Shown one piece after another: positions 10,520 to 19,689 of a DNA stretch of 27,500 bases. The notes beneath the pieces are model-generated. The model saw only the letters and a program-made list of their open reading frames with translations. It had not been told where the DNA came from and made no database searches. Within the stretch, counting starts at the first letter, position 1, and the number at the start of each line of letters is the position of its first letter. This stretch comes from Actinidia chinensis (Eukaryota > Streptophyta > Magnoliopsida > Ericales > Actinidiaceae), in the NCBI GenBank assembly GCA_009663005.1, contig CM018897.1, positions 3,966,312-3,993,811 on the forward strand. Reading direction: 5' to 3'. The position numbers were made by a program, and so were the translations under genes.

Positions 10520-10850
10520 TATTAGAAATAATTGAGATGTCTAACCTAAAATTAATTAGTTATATATGGAGTAACCTCTAGATTAAATTTGTTAAGTTTG
10601 GGTGAGCAACGTGAATAAAATCCTCGCATGTACACGTGGAGGTGACAAAAGATGGATCAGACGATTGGCTCAAGGAAGAGCCAACTCGGGCAGAAATTTG
10701 ACCACGTGAAAGCCACCCAATATCTAGCTCTAATGACATGTTAGAAATGATCGATGTGTCCAATCTAAAATTAATGGGCCATAAGTAGAGTAACCTCTAA
10801 ATTAAATATGCTAAACTTGGATAACTTAGGTAAACGATGTGAAATAAAAT
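10520..10850 (-). mobile_element. TRIM-like miniature LTR retrotransposon
   Basis: Two direct repeats of about 102-112 bp (10520-10621 and 10739-10850) share TTAGAAATRATYGA, CTAAAATTAAT, GAGTAACCTCTARATTAAAT and a terminal GAAATAAAAT. They flank an interior of only about 117 bp. Directly beside the right copy, GCTCTAATGACA (10727-10738) is the complement of a tRNA-iMet primer-binding site (9 of 12 positions to TGGTATCAGAGC), and the repeat begins TGTTAG there, so the element reads on the minus strand. Short LTRs, PBS and no coding capacity are the definition of a TRIM. The right repeat has an indel of about 10 bp relative to the left. Confidence 0.6.
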
Positions 10851-11140
10851 CTAACTTAACTAAGGTAACACAATCAATTATACTGATATAAAATATCAAA
10901 AATATAAGAATATAATATTACAAATCAATACATTGCATATATTCTGCAATATATGCTAATACCCAAAAATAAGCATATAAGTTTTTTCATGAAAAACAAA
11001 ACAACATCCAGCCTTAACAAGAAATGAAAAGAAGTTTAATTTCAAATTTCAACCCGACCATTGGTATTCTTGACAAGATGGGGGAGCTTGACAATGCATG
11101 GAACACATGCATTAAAGTTGTTGACTCCGATAGAGCTGTA
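10851..11140. other. Spacer ending in a short open frame cut by the MITE
   Basis: A 39-codon frame runs from ATG at 11024 to 11140, contains DKMGELDNAWNTC and KVVDSDRAV, and is interrupted by the element at 11141. It stays open for 20 more codons after the second GTA (11552-11611, with NPFKHGYFALL), then stops at 11612-11614. The peptide is not recognised and may be chance. Confidence 0.25.
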
Positions 11141-11226
11141 GGGGTCGTTTGGCTGGTGGATTAGGAGGGGGGATAACTTTTCCCCCCGGATATTTTTCCC
11201 CCAGCAGGTGGATAGAGGCGGATAAT

Positions 11227-11275
<49 letters not shown>

Positions 11276-11350
11276 GTGAGGGATAAGAAAAAAAATATAT
11301 AAAGAGAACAAAATGTCTATTTTTTTATTTATATATATATATATAGAAAC

Positions 11351-11400
<50 letters not shown>

Positions 11401-11548
11401 TTTCTTTCTTATCCCCACCCTTATCCACCCATTCTAAAAAGTATTCAAACAAAGTTAAAAGTTATCCCCTTTCAAAAGTTATCCTTCTCTAAAATTTATC
11501 TTCCCTTTAAAACTTATCCCCTCCCATATCCGCCAGCCAAACGGCCCG
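11141..11548. mobile_element. MITE, 408 bp, CGTTTGGCTGG inverted ends
   Basis: The left end reads GGGGTCGTTTGGCTGGTGGA and the right end, reverse-complemented, CGGGCCGTTTGGCTGGCGGA. Similarity continues for about 30 bp (GGAGGGG..ATAA). GTA flanks both sides (11138-11140 and 11549-11551), a plausible 3-bp target duplication. Inside, AAAGTTATCC-type motifs recur at least five times towards the ends, in inverted orientation between halves, like subterminal transposase-binding repeats. There is no coding capacity, so it is non-autonomous. PIF/Harbinger or hAT origin cannot be settled by eye. Confidence 0.75.
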
Positions 11549-11614
11549 GTAATGTGTTGTGAAAACCCATTCAAACATGGATACTTTGCCTTGTTGATTT
11601 GGATGGGGCAATGA

Positions 11615-12250
11615 TTAAATCATCAATTAATTCCTTGTAATAAGAACTCACTAAGTCAAAATTTAATCTTCATACTAATCTTTAATTGTAGTGATTTCCT
11701 TATTTAAATCTTATCGTTGTAACATGCAGACTAACTGTTCTTGTTCTCCTCGTAATTTTTATACCGATTAGAGAAAAACAAGATAGATCGGTAAAGAAAA
11801 ATGGTAGAGTTGTTGATTTACAAGAAGATTTTTGAAAATTCAGGAAAATAATATAGCCATTCGTAGTTGCGCCCAATTATTTGCGAATCCAACCCCAAAT
11901 AGGAAAGAAAGTAATAAGAAATGATGTGGTTCATTGTAGTTTTATACAATCTTAAATAATTTACACTTATGCCATTATTACATAATTCAATAGTACATTT
12001 TCTTAAAAATAAAAAGGCACGCAGCCATCACACGAATAAGAAAGCATGAAAGGGACGGACAAATTGTCTTGGTGATAGCTCCTACACACTATAAAGTTTT
12101 GTTGAAAAAGGAAATTAAACAGGTCGGGAGGGGTGATCAGCGTGACTTTTTCTGTGACGTGAGTATATGAATTTATACCTGCGGGTTCAACAATAGAGAT
12201 TAGTTTACAGGCAAATTTCAAAGTTGATTGGTCATAGCTAATTCCTGTCC
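11615..12250. other. AT-rich spacer, no gene seen
   Basis: No exon, RNA or bounded transposon is supported. The minus-strand frame at 12003-12221 lacks any domain or splice context. Confidence 0.5.
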
Positions 12251-12254
12251 CACT

Positions 12255-12395
12255 AAGTACTTGCGGAATCCGAATTGAAGTCGAGGAAATAGTCTGGAAC
12301 TCCTGCTATTATGGGGTTTGACCACTAAGTCCTCCCAAGCTCCAAAACGCTTGGGATCGATTAAACGCGGATGCCACTAGACCACCCCCAGTAGT
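12255..12395 (-). mobile_element. Possible tRNA-derived SINE remnant
   Basis: On the minus strand GGTGGTCTAGTGGCAT (about 12386-12371) resembles a pol III A box, and GTGGTCAAACCCC (12325-12313) resembles a B box. They lie about 50 nt apart, long for a tRNA but tolerated in SINEs. Ends, tail and target duplication are not resolved. Confidence 0.25.
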
Positions 12396-12732
12396 TGTGC
12401 TCTTGTGATTGTGTGGAGAGAGTGTTGACCCTTAGAGGTAAGGGTCGAGTCGTGATTTTAATTTATCTTAGGCTATGAAATTTTTTAATAAATTATACTT
12501 TTTTTATAGAATATGTATATGCAAAAGTTATATAAACCAAACAATTTTATAATTAAAAACAATTTCATACCAAAAGTGTACATAAACTAGCAAATATTCA
12601 AAAAAAATCAAGAAAACATACCTATTAAAATTGTGTACGACGGTTCTTCGTGAAATAGAATCATCTACTATTGAATCTGAATCGATAGGTTCAGAAAGTT
12701 TTCTTTCGATTAAGATTATTGAGATGTAATTA

Positions 12733-12885
12733 ATTGGGCTTAGCAAAAGAATAAAAGATATTGGGCCGAGCAATAAATTAATTGGGCTAAGAAAAATAAT
12801 AAAAGTTACTGGACTAGCAAATGAATAAAATTATTAGGCTGAGAAATAAAAAGAGGTGGGCTGAGCAATATTAGGGTGGGCTAAA
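12733..12885. repeat. Degenerate minisatellite with TGGGCY core
   Basis: ATTGGGCTTAGCAAAAGAATAAAA-like units recur six to seven times at irregular 20-30-bp spacing (12733, 12760, 12781, about 12809, 12834, 12857, 12873). Each has a (A/T/G)TGGGC(T/C) or TTAGGCT core followed by an A-rich part. Confidence 0.6.
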
Positions 12886-13450
12886 TTTAAATTTTTAAAA
12901 AATTTGAACATAAAAATAAAAAGTTTGGTTGGACTCCCCTTGGCTACAACCCATGGGAGCTTTTGTCGTCCCTCCGGCCCTACCTGGAGGACAACTAAAT
13001 TGATGTTGCTTAGAAAATATGGTATTCTTCTATAGATTTTATACTAACTACTTAATCAGAATAATGTGACAGTAGCATTTTTAAAATTATTGCTCGGTTC
13101 TTTGAATAGACCACTTGGTTAATTAGTAGAGACAAAAAGAAAAAGATAAATGTGTTTTCTTATTTTCTCACCATATTATTAGATAAATAGGAGAAAATTA
13201 GAGAAATGTCACATCATACTATTGGAAGAACACCCAACAACCTCAAGCCCAACTAGTCAGTGCATTGTTATTATGATTCATTGGTAGATCTAACGGTTGG
13301 ACCTCAGCCCAATACGGATATGAGGTGAGGCTCGGATTATTTGGGCTAAGCCCGCTCAAAGTCCAGCCCCGGAAGCAAGGTGGTATGGGTCCAGATAATA
13401 TGGTTTTATTTCCAAGTGATCAAAGAACAATTAATGACCGTTCGATTTAC
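12886..13450. other. Spacer, no gene seen
   Basis: Contains short GC-richer patches (about 12930-12990 and 13300-13390) that may be old repeat fragments. No exon, RNA gene or bounded element is identified. Confidence 0.45.
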
Positions 13451-13453
13451 GGA

Positions 13454-13790
13454 AACGCGTTAGCTACAACACTGCATGGGTCGATAAGCACAATCAGGGG
13501 CGGAGGAAGTGAGGGTCAAGTGGTGTCAATTGACCCCAATGAAGAAAAAAAATATACTATAAGTTCACAAAAAGAATTACACTATCACCAAAATAAAAAA
13601 AAACTACACTACTTTTACTTTATTGGAAAAAAAAATTACTTTATTATTCTATAATTATATATAATTTTATATTTTTGACTCTACTAAACTAATATTCTGG
13701 CTCCGCTCCTACATACAATGCTAGCATCCTTCGTTTACAGCTAGCACTACTAGGGTATCTAATTCCTCTCGCTCCCGTAGCTTTCGTCTA
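13454..13790 (-). pseudogene. Plastid 16S rRNA fragment (NUPT), split by a transposon
   Basis: Read on the minus strand, 13790-13711 gives GACGAAAGCTACGGGAGCGA, AATTAGATACCCTAGTAGT and GTAAACGAAGGATGCTAG. This is the universal 787-806 region of 16S rRNA in its plastid form (plastid: GACGAAAGCTAGGGGAGCGA, ATTAGATACCCCAGTAGTCC). The homology resumes at 13492-13454 with TATCGACCCATGCAGTG and GTAGCTAACGCGTT, exactly the next part of plastid 16S. The 218-bp gap is an inserted element. About 110 bp of 16S remain, roughly E. coli positions 765-872, with many substitutions, so this is an old nuclear plastid-DNA insertion and not a working rRNA gene. Plant mitochondrial 18S reads differently here. Confidence 0.85.
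13493..13710. mobile_element. Small inverted-repeat transposon inside the NUPT
   Basis: The ends are AGGGGCGGAGGAAGT (left) and, reverse-complemented, AGGAGCGGAGCCAGA (right). The flanks AAGCACAAT (13484-13492) and ACATACAAT (13711-13719) form an imperfect 9-bp target duplication, confirmed independently because both lie at the same point of the 16S sequence. The interior is AT-rich with no coding capacity. A 9-bp duplication would fit a Mutator-like MITE, but the short TIRs leave the family open. Confidence 0.75.
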
Positions 13791-14600
13791 GTTTTATAGA
13801 AAGGATGCAAAAAGAAATTCTTTATATATTTCTCAATTAATCAATTGCTTTATATAAGGCCATGTTTGGGATAACTTTTTTCAGGTTTATGTAGTTGATT
13901 TAGTTTCGAGTTTTTCCAATTTTAGTGATTTTTTTATCATTTAATTAATTTTTTTGACTTTTTTGGTATTTATTGACAAGAGGAGTTTGAACATATAAAA
14001 ATTTTCATCAAATTTTTAAAAAATCACTAAAAAAATAGTTAAGTTTTTCTTTTTTGTAATTTTTTTATAATTTATAAAAAAATTAACCAAATAATTAAAA
14101 AATTATTAAAGATAAAAAAACGAATTTGGAAAGCATCTTCACACCACCGCCAAATTCCTCAAGCAAAGCAAAAAACAAGTGGTCTCTCTCTCTCTCTCTC
14201 CACAGGACAGCTGTTGAGTTGTATATCACAAGCAAACACAGCTCATAGAAACCTCAGCTAAAGCAAAAACAAAAGTGGGGACCGACAACTCTCTTTCACA
14301 AGCAACTAAATGGAAAAATTCGCTTTCCCGCACGTGGCTTCTTAAAAGTGTTGCCTAGGAAAATTAAGGTAAAATCATTTAAATTTTTAAATAGGCCAAA
14401 ATGTTTTTTTAATTTTATAAATGACCAAATAATACATGAGGTTATTGTATAATCAAGATAATAATAATAATAAAGTATAGTGTTTGAGTGAATTCTTTCT
14501 CAAATAGTTCTGCTTTTGTAAATTTTGAAAAACGTTGACGTCATTTAGGGACCACACGGGGAAGAATGTTTTCATTCAAGTATTACTTAAATCACATCGA
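13791..14600. other. AT-rich spacer, no gene seen
   Basis: Very T/A-rich from 13860 to 14130 with many self-complementary runs that may be an old MITE, but I cannot set its ends. A (TC)9 tract lies at 14183-14200. No exon is supported. Confidence 0.45.
14183..14200. repeat. (TC)9 microsatellite
   Basis: Perfect TC run. Confidence 0.95.
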
Positions 14601-14690
14601 AGAACTCACGAGTACTGTGATGATTCAGTGACTCGAACTAATACTTGACGGTCATTTGTACTTAGCCTATAGGCCACATCTCTCAATTCA
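14550..14690 (-). mobile_element. Possible tRNA-derived SINE
   Basis: On the minus strand TGGCCTATAGG (about 14675-14665) matches the pol III A box TGGCNNAGTGG at 9 of 11 positions. About 30 nt on, AGTTCGAGTC (about 14640-14630) closely matches the B box GGTTCGANTCC. The spacing suits a tRNA or SINE head. No cloverleaf can be folded convincingly, so a SINE is more likely than a tRNA gene. Confidence 0.35.
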
Positions 14691-14699
14691 TCCTGTTTT

Positions 14700-15490
14700 G
14701 ACCTATGATCACTTAGGCCACATCATGATCGCACACCAAGCCTCTATAGGGGCCCTCGAAAAAAGGACATCTTTATACCCAAATCACACTCTTCTTTGTT
14801 GCAGGGAAGGAGAATGCTACCAGGTGCTCCCACTCGACCGTAGGCCGCTGGATTGAGTGATTCGCACAACCCAAAGGTTAGAAGCTCAAAACTGAAAACT
14901 CTATTTAATTAAAAAAAACTATTGTAGATGGACTGGTGGCCCCAAAACGATATCATTTTTCTTAAATTCCATTTCAGGTTTTAAGAAGAGTGTATTTAAT
15001 ACACTCCTAAAATAGATCCTCCTCCGCGTTACTTGCGTTCATTTCCATGTGTATTTTACTCACTGTGTCAGCAATCAAGTGTCACATATCCTCTTTCGAT
15101 TCGTATACATATTTTTTATATTTTACACCCTCTACCACTTGTCAAGTAAAATTAGTATAAATTTGGATCAAACTATCAATAAAATTTATAAGAGACGAAA
15201 AAACTCGAAATAACTAAATTAGCTAAAAAAATCATTAGAAAAATAAAAGAAATAATGATAAAGATAAAATACAAATAATCTACACAAAAAGTGAGGCTCC
15301 GTTTGATAATACTTAAAAGGTAAGTTTTTTTTTAAAAAGTCAAGATTTTTTTAATTTTTTTATTTTTATGACTTTATTTTAGCTAAAAATAAATAAAAAA
15401 ATAAAAATAAAAAAAAAAAAAAAAAATTTATTAAAAATTCTTGAGTAATTTTTTTATTTATAAACTTAAATAAAATCAGTAAAAAGTTGG
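14700..15490. other. Spacer, no gene seen
   Basis: The frame at 14656-14856 has no domain. From about 15295 (GGCTCCGTTTGATA) to 15510 (reverse complement GCTCCGATTGGTA) there is a possible old MITE, but no target duplication supports it. The interior is A/T homopolymer-rich. Confidence 0.4.
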
Positions 15491-15519
15491 TACCAATCGG
15501 AGCGCCAGACGATATGATC

Positions 15520-15925
15520 TGTAATTTTCCCGTTGGGGTCATCGTTGACTGACAGATATAGTCCCCCCAAAAGAAACATAAAATAATGTATCTAGTCCCC
15601 TGGAATTTTTGTTATTAATTAATGATCCAACGGTACACAGAATCTTAGTAATTCTCATATCAACGGTCCACCTTGACTTCATCTGGGCGGTCCATCAAAT
15701 CAATAGCTGTCAGGGAATAGAAGAGATCGGACGGTTAGGGATTGGAGGTCTACCACGTGGATGATCAGGATGCTATGCACTGAAAGAAAAAGTCCGAGTT
15801 AGGTGTTGGACGGCTGGGATTTAATGTAGGTTGCTGAGTTGTCGATAAATTGTTAAACGAACCGACTTAAAACTCTCTCTCTCTCTCTCTCTCTCTCCTG
15901 GTTTCTTTAAATACGGCGTTTCCCA
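15520..15925 (+). promoter_or_regulatory. Promoter region of the AGP gene
   Basis: Upstream of the AGP start lie a perfect G-box palindrome CCACGTGG (15753-15760), W-box cores TTGAC (near 15545 and 15674), MYB-like ACGGTTAGG (near 15732), a (CT)n tract (15873-15897) and a TATA-like TTTAAATA (15906-15913). The TATA position predicts transcription start near 15940 and a CT-rich leader of about 115 nt. The element list is seen in sequence; their activity is inferred. Confidence 0.5.
15873..15897. repeat. (CT)n microsatellite upstream of AGP
   Basis: Perfect CT run of about 12 units, followed by impure CT tracts at 15945-15976 in the probable 5' UTR. CT-rich leaders are typical of plant core promoters. 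Confidence 0.9.
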
Positions 15926-16056
15926 ATTGTTTCAGAATCCATTGCTTCTCTCTCTCGCTCTCTCTTTCTCTCTCTAGTATTGATAGCTTTCTATTAGATT
16001 CTCTCTCTAAAACTACCTCTTAGATTTGTGTTTGAAGAGAGAGAAGAAGCAGAGCA

Positions 16057-16460
16057 ATGGCTTCCTCGACCGCAGTGTTGTTGTTGATGTTCGCTTTGGT
16101 GGCCGGATCTGCCGTCGCCCAGGCTCCGGGACCAGCGCCGACCTTTTCGCCTACGAAATCTCCTGTGGCTTCGCCTCCGAAGGCGGTGGCGACTCCTTCC
16201 CCGACCCCGTCTCCTCCATTAAGTCACCGTGCCCCTCCGCCGCCTCCCATGTCGCACCTCCTCCCTCTTCTCCTATTTCCTCTCTCCTTCCACCTCCGAC
16301 CGCGCCCAGCTCCGCTCCAGTCGCTTCCGCAGTGCCTCCGTCGATCGCCGCCGCCCCCGGGGAGTCTCCATCTACGTCTCCTAACGCCGCGGCGTTGAAC
16401 AGAGTGGGAGTCGCCGGATCTACCGCCGTAGTATTCTTTGCTGCGTCGTTGTTTCTCTAG
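16057..16460 (+). CDS. Classical arabinogalactan protein, reading frame broken
   Basis: Classical AGPs are secreted, hydroxyproline-rich proteoglycans tethered to the plasma membrane by a GPI anchor. The start at 16057 gives a signal peptide (residues 1-21, MASSTAVLLLMFALVAGSAV, cleavage before QAPGPAP) and then Ala/Ser/Thr-Pro repeats (SPTKSPVASPPK, ATPSPTPSPP). From about residue 55 this frame loses AGP character (runs of LLPLLLFPL, then Arg-rich) and stops at 16396-16398. The next frame over carries the missing half: SHVAPPPSSPISS, APSSAPVASAVPP, then SPSTSPNAAALNRVG and a hydrophobic tail ending at the stop at 16458-16460, a textbook GPI signal. The frame change falls within about 16218-16254, a C-rich stretch, and equals loss of one base or gain of two. 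It is either a recent null allele or a sequencing error; an intron is unlikely. No intron is otherwise needed. The restored length of about 134 residues suits the family. Confidence 0.8.
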
Positions 16461-17010
16461 ATCTGATCTCGTAGTCGCTTTGGATCTGATATGATCTGAA
16501 GTTTCATTACCTTAGAGAGTTAGGGTTTATTTAGTATATTTTAATTTATTTTACGGCGACTGTTAGCGATTGTGAGTGGTGTTTTTGTGTTCATTCCATT
16601 GTCCGGTTTATAGTTGATTTGAATTATTTATGGATTCTTTAGTTTGTTCTATAATCCGTCTTCTCTTGAATGCTTATGTGCTGTCGTTTTGATTTGCGAT
16701 AACTATAAACAATGATACATAATCGTTATCGTACAGATCTCATGGGATTGTGACTCTGAGCGATCAAGACTCAAGTACAAGTAAAATAGACTAGAGAGAG
16801 AGAGAGAGAGAGAGGTGGGTTTTGTTTGTTTGTGGGTCATTATTGTAAAGCTTAGCCAAGTTTGGAGGGGTGAGGAAGGTGCGCTTTGGATTGTACAGGG
16901 TGGTTAACGCTTTTGTTGCAGTGTTTACACGTCATTTGCGTTCACAGAGAGAGAGAGAGAAGGAGGGGTTCCATTATATTTAGATAAATTATATTCGGAT
17001 AATTTAGAGA
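16461..17010. other. AGP 3' region and spacer
   Basis: The T-rich, ATT-rich sequence to about 16700 is the probable 3' UTR and polyadenylation region. (GA)n tracts follow at 16793-16814 and 16946-16960. No other gene is seen. Confidence 0.45.
16793..16814. repeat. (AG)n microsatellite
   Basis: Perfect AG run of 11 units. A second shorter (GA)n tract lies at 16946-16960. Confidence 0.95.
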
Positions 17011-17068
17011 GGGAGGTTAACTTTTATATTTACGATAAATTATATTAAGGATAAATTATATTAAGGAT
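16983..17068. repeat. GATAAATTATATTAAG short tandem repeats
   Basis: GATAAATTATATT recurs at 16983, 17034 and 17050. The last two units are perfect at a 16-bp period. Confidence 0.7.
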
Positions 17069-17132
17069 AATAGTGTGATTTTATTTTTCAGTGAGGTCTT
17101 GCCTCCGCCCCTAGAGGTGCTAAACCGGCCGA

Positions 17133-17261
17133 CTCGGCCTTGTTATTTGTTACTTTTTATGAATAATTTGTTACTTTTTATGAATAAGCGGCCTTGTTAT
17201 TTGTTATTTTTTATGAATAAGCGGCCTTGTTATTTGCTATTTTTTATATATTATTTTTTAT
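17133..17261. repeat. 33-bp tandem repeat array
   Basis: GCGGCCTTGTTATTTGTTA-type units (33 bp, ending TTTTTTATGAATAA) occur at 17133, 17188 and 17221, with a partial unit between the first two. The short open frame over it only reflects the repeat. Confidence 0.85.
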
Positions 17262-18270
17262 GACTAAGTTTAATGTTTTAAAAATTTAAAATTTTTTAAA
17301 TGTGTTGTTCATGTCTATTGTTGTACTCATATCGTGTTTCGTGTCCCAAAAAATAATGACCCCTACCCATCCTATTACCGTGCTCGTGCAATACCCCTGA
17401 AATTTTAAGTGCTCGTGCGGATTTCAGAAAATTTTAACGTGCGGGTTTATCAACTCTAGTATAGATATTATTATTTTCAACAGATGTTTCAAACACTGAA
17501 TATCAAGAAATTTGAGGGTTTAAGACCATATCCAAACCTCCATTTTTCCATCCCCCAATTTGGTACCAAAAACACAGAAAAAAAATTCATCTCCAACAGT
17601 GTCTATTTTTTTCTACATTTCTCCAAATCAATAAATGGAGAAATGGAGGGAAATTTTTCATCTTCAAGTTAGTATCATGTGTGGCCAGTCAAACGCCAAT
17701 ATGGACTGTTACATCTAGTTTTTGACAGAATTTGAGTTTAGGTATCTAATTGATAATATACTTTAAAGTTCATATGTTTAATTGAAGTTTTTTTAAATTT
17801 AGGTGTCTATAAGATATTTGATCAAAAGTTTAGGATTTTTTTTTTATATGTGTCTTGAAATTTAATTATTTCACTTTGTTAAAGTTATTTATTAAACAGA
17901 GATGGTGACATCGGTGACGATAGAGGTGGTACAAATATAAAATTTTTATATTCAGTATAATTTATCTGTTGTGTTTTGATATTTTAATATTTGACATGTT
18001 CAGTAAAAGTCTACCAGTAGTGATCGCAGACAAATTTGTCAAAAGTGAAAACAAATATATTTTAATATTTTATTATTTGACAATTTTATTTTATTAAAAT
18101 TAAACTAACTTTCAATATTGGTACGTATTTTTTATCTTTTTCTCTTCTTTCACCCTACGTTTTATCTATTTGTTTTAGCATATGTTATATAAAGTAATAT
18201 GAAAGTGCAAGGGGGAATAAGTTCTCATTTTTGCCCTTGGAAGCGTAGGTAGAATATTTTTTTTGTTCTC
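17262..18270. other. AT-rich spacer, no gene seen
   Basis: A 15-bp inverted pair (CCTCCATTTTTCCAT at 17537-17551 against 17635-17649, 14 of 15 paired) marks a possible small fold-back element. Otherwise there is no exon, RNA gene or bounded repeat. Confidence 0.45.
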
Positions 18271-18540
18271 AATTCAAACGGGATTGGATAGAAAGTGGCA
18301 ATCCGACCAAAGTACAGGGTGCAAACTGAAATTAATCAAAAAATTAAAGCATCCAATCGTCTTTGATTTTACTTTTCGTTCATAACAAGAACTGGAAGGT
18401 CCGCAATCTTTTCTCTCCAATAATGAAAGTGATTTATTGTACATGAATTCCATCCATTGGAAACAAAATAGAACCAAAGTACGAATCACACTCATTCCCA
18501 CAAAAAAAGGAGAATCTACTCATAAACAAGGTAAAAACAA

Positions 18541-18561
18541 GAGAGAGAGAGAGAGAGAGAG
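18541..18561. repeat. (GA)10 microsatellite at the pseudogene 3' end
   Basis: On the minus strand it encodes the SLSLSL run after the hydrophobic tail, suggesting that the original stop codon was lost and the frame now runs into the repeat. Confidence 0.9.
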
Positions 18562-19485
18562 ATTTACACAAAAACAAAACTTAAACAATGTAACCCAAGC
18601 AATCACCACTGCTACAAAAGGAGAGAGAGTCACTGATTTATATGGTTCCGGAATCACAGAGCCGGATGGCGTGGTAAAAGTCGCCGGCAGTGGCGGAGCA
18701 GTGGTGGGCGGCGGCGGAGATTCGGATGGTGCAGTGGTGGCTCCGCCGTCTGCTATGGTGGCTGCTAGCTTCATGCCACTGCCAGAGTGGCCAAAGACAC
18801 CACAAATGTAGTTATGTGTCCCTGCAGTGTTGAGAGGAACTGTGGTGGTCCCACTGTTGTCTGTACTGATGGAATTTCCTAACAATGCAAGTGTTGTAGT
18901 CACTTCTGCTCATTTCATCCAGTGTGGCCACTTCCATAATTAAACACTGCCATGCCAAAAAAGGGGTGGGGGGTGGGATTAAGAATAGAGAAGGAAGCAA
19001 ATACTTAAAGAGGACATAAATTTTATGGTAAAGTTGGGTAAGTTGTGAATTCAACCCAAGCCTACGTTGATGATCCAAAATTATTTATTTTGTAGAATAT
19101 GTTGAGATAATTATTCTGACAAAAAAATCTACTATATGCCTACCGATACTCGATTAATCTAATTTTTTTGTATAGATGTTTTTCTCAATAAAGTTTACAA
19201 GATGAATGAATCAGATCAGTAGTATGGGTCAAGAATAAACCAACATCTTGCCAATTTTACTTTTCTAAACTTTAGAAAAGAGTGGGTACAAAACCCTGTA
19301 GTTTATTAAAAGGAAAAAAAATGGTCCATTTGAAACAAGAAGAATCACTGTTTTAACCGATTAGATGGAATTGTTTAGTTCACTCCACATAACAGGTGAG
19401 TGAACAAAATGAGACTCAGCCTGTAAAATTGTGTAGTTATATTTGTGCTAAGAACTCACCAAGGCTATCACCACCAGTCCAGGTT

Positions 19486-19559
19486 GTATAATCAACACCA
19501 ATTGTCCGTCCACTAGACTCCCGGTAGGCATAAGGTCAGGTATAATCAACACCAATTGT
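19486..19559. repeat. 20-bp direct repeat inside phytocyanin exon 1
   Basis: The minus-strand 20-mer beginning ACAATTGGTG and ending TGATTATAC occurs at 19559-19540 and again at 19505-19486 (period 54 bp). The second copy encodes the expected TIGVDYT; the first carries the premature stop. Confidence 0.9.
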
Positions 19560-19689
19560 AAACTGTGGCCAAACTAGGCACAGCCAAACACAAGACCATG
19601 AAAACACACGCTATTCCACCCCCATATCTTGCCATTGTGTGTATGAGAGAGAGAGAGGGGTTTGAGATGATAAATGCGGAAGTAGGTGT

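Larger units (their letters stand above)
18520..19635 (-). pseudogene. Phytocyanin (blue copper protein) pseudogene, two exons
   Basis: Phytocyanins are secreted copper proteins, often GPI-anchored by a Pro-rich tail. Exon 1 (19635-19460) starts with a signal peptide (MARYGGGIACVFMVLCLAVP) and later encodes TIGVDYTTW and GDSL. The intron is 19459-18947 (G|GTGAGT ... GGCAG), at the usual family position before VFNY. Exon 2 (18946-18520) encodes VFNYGSGHT, DEMSRSDYNTC and NSISTDNSGTTTVPL. It continues with HNYICGVFGHSGSGMKL, which has the Cys, His and Met copper ligands, then a Ser/Pro/Thr tail and a hydrophobic C-terminus. Lesions: a partly duplicated 20-bp segment in exon 1 that brings an in-frame TGA right after TVY, a frameshift after SGHT, and a second one after TCIV. 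GHC has become GHS, losing a disulphide Cys, and GW has become GR. The gene looks dead despite good splice sites and TATA box. Confidence 0.85.

Noticed and set aside
13711..13790. Functional 16S rRNA gene or bacterial DNA
   Set aside because: Only about 110 bp of diverged plastid-type 16S remain, interrupted by a transposon.
15295..15510. MITE with GGCTCCGTTTG / GCTCCGATTGG ends
   Set aside because: Ends match over only about 13 bp and the flanks show no duplication.
16026..16460. A 144-codon frame overlapping the AGP gene, read as a separate protein
   Set aside because: It begins at TTG, not ATG, and only its second half is AGP-like; it is the out-of-frame continuation of the AGP gene.
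18437..18811. Plus-strand frame rich in Gly and Val
   Set aside because: It is the antisense shadow of the phytocyanin Pro-rich tail.
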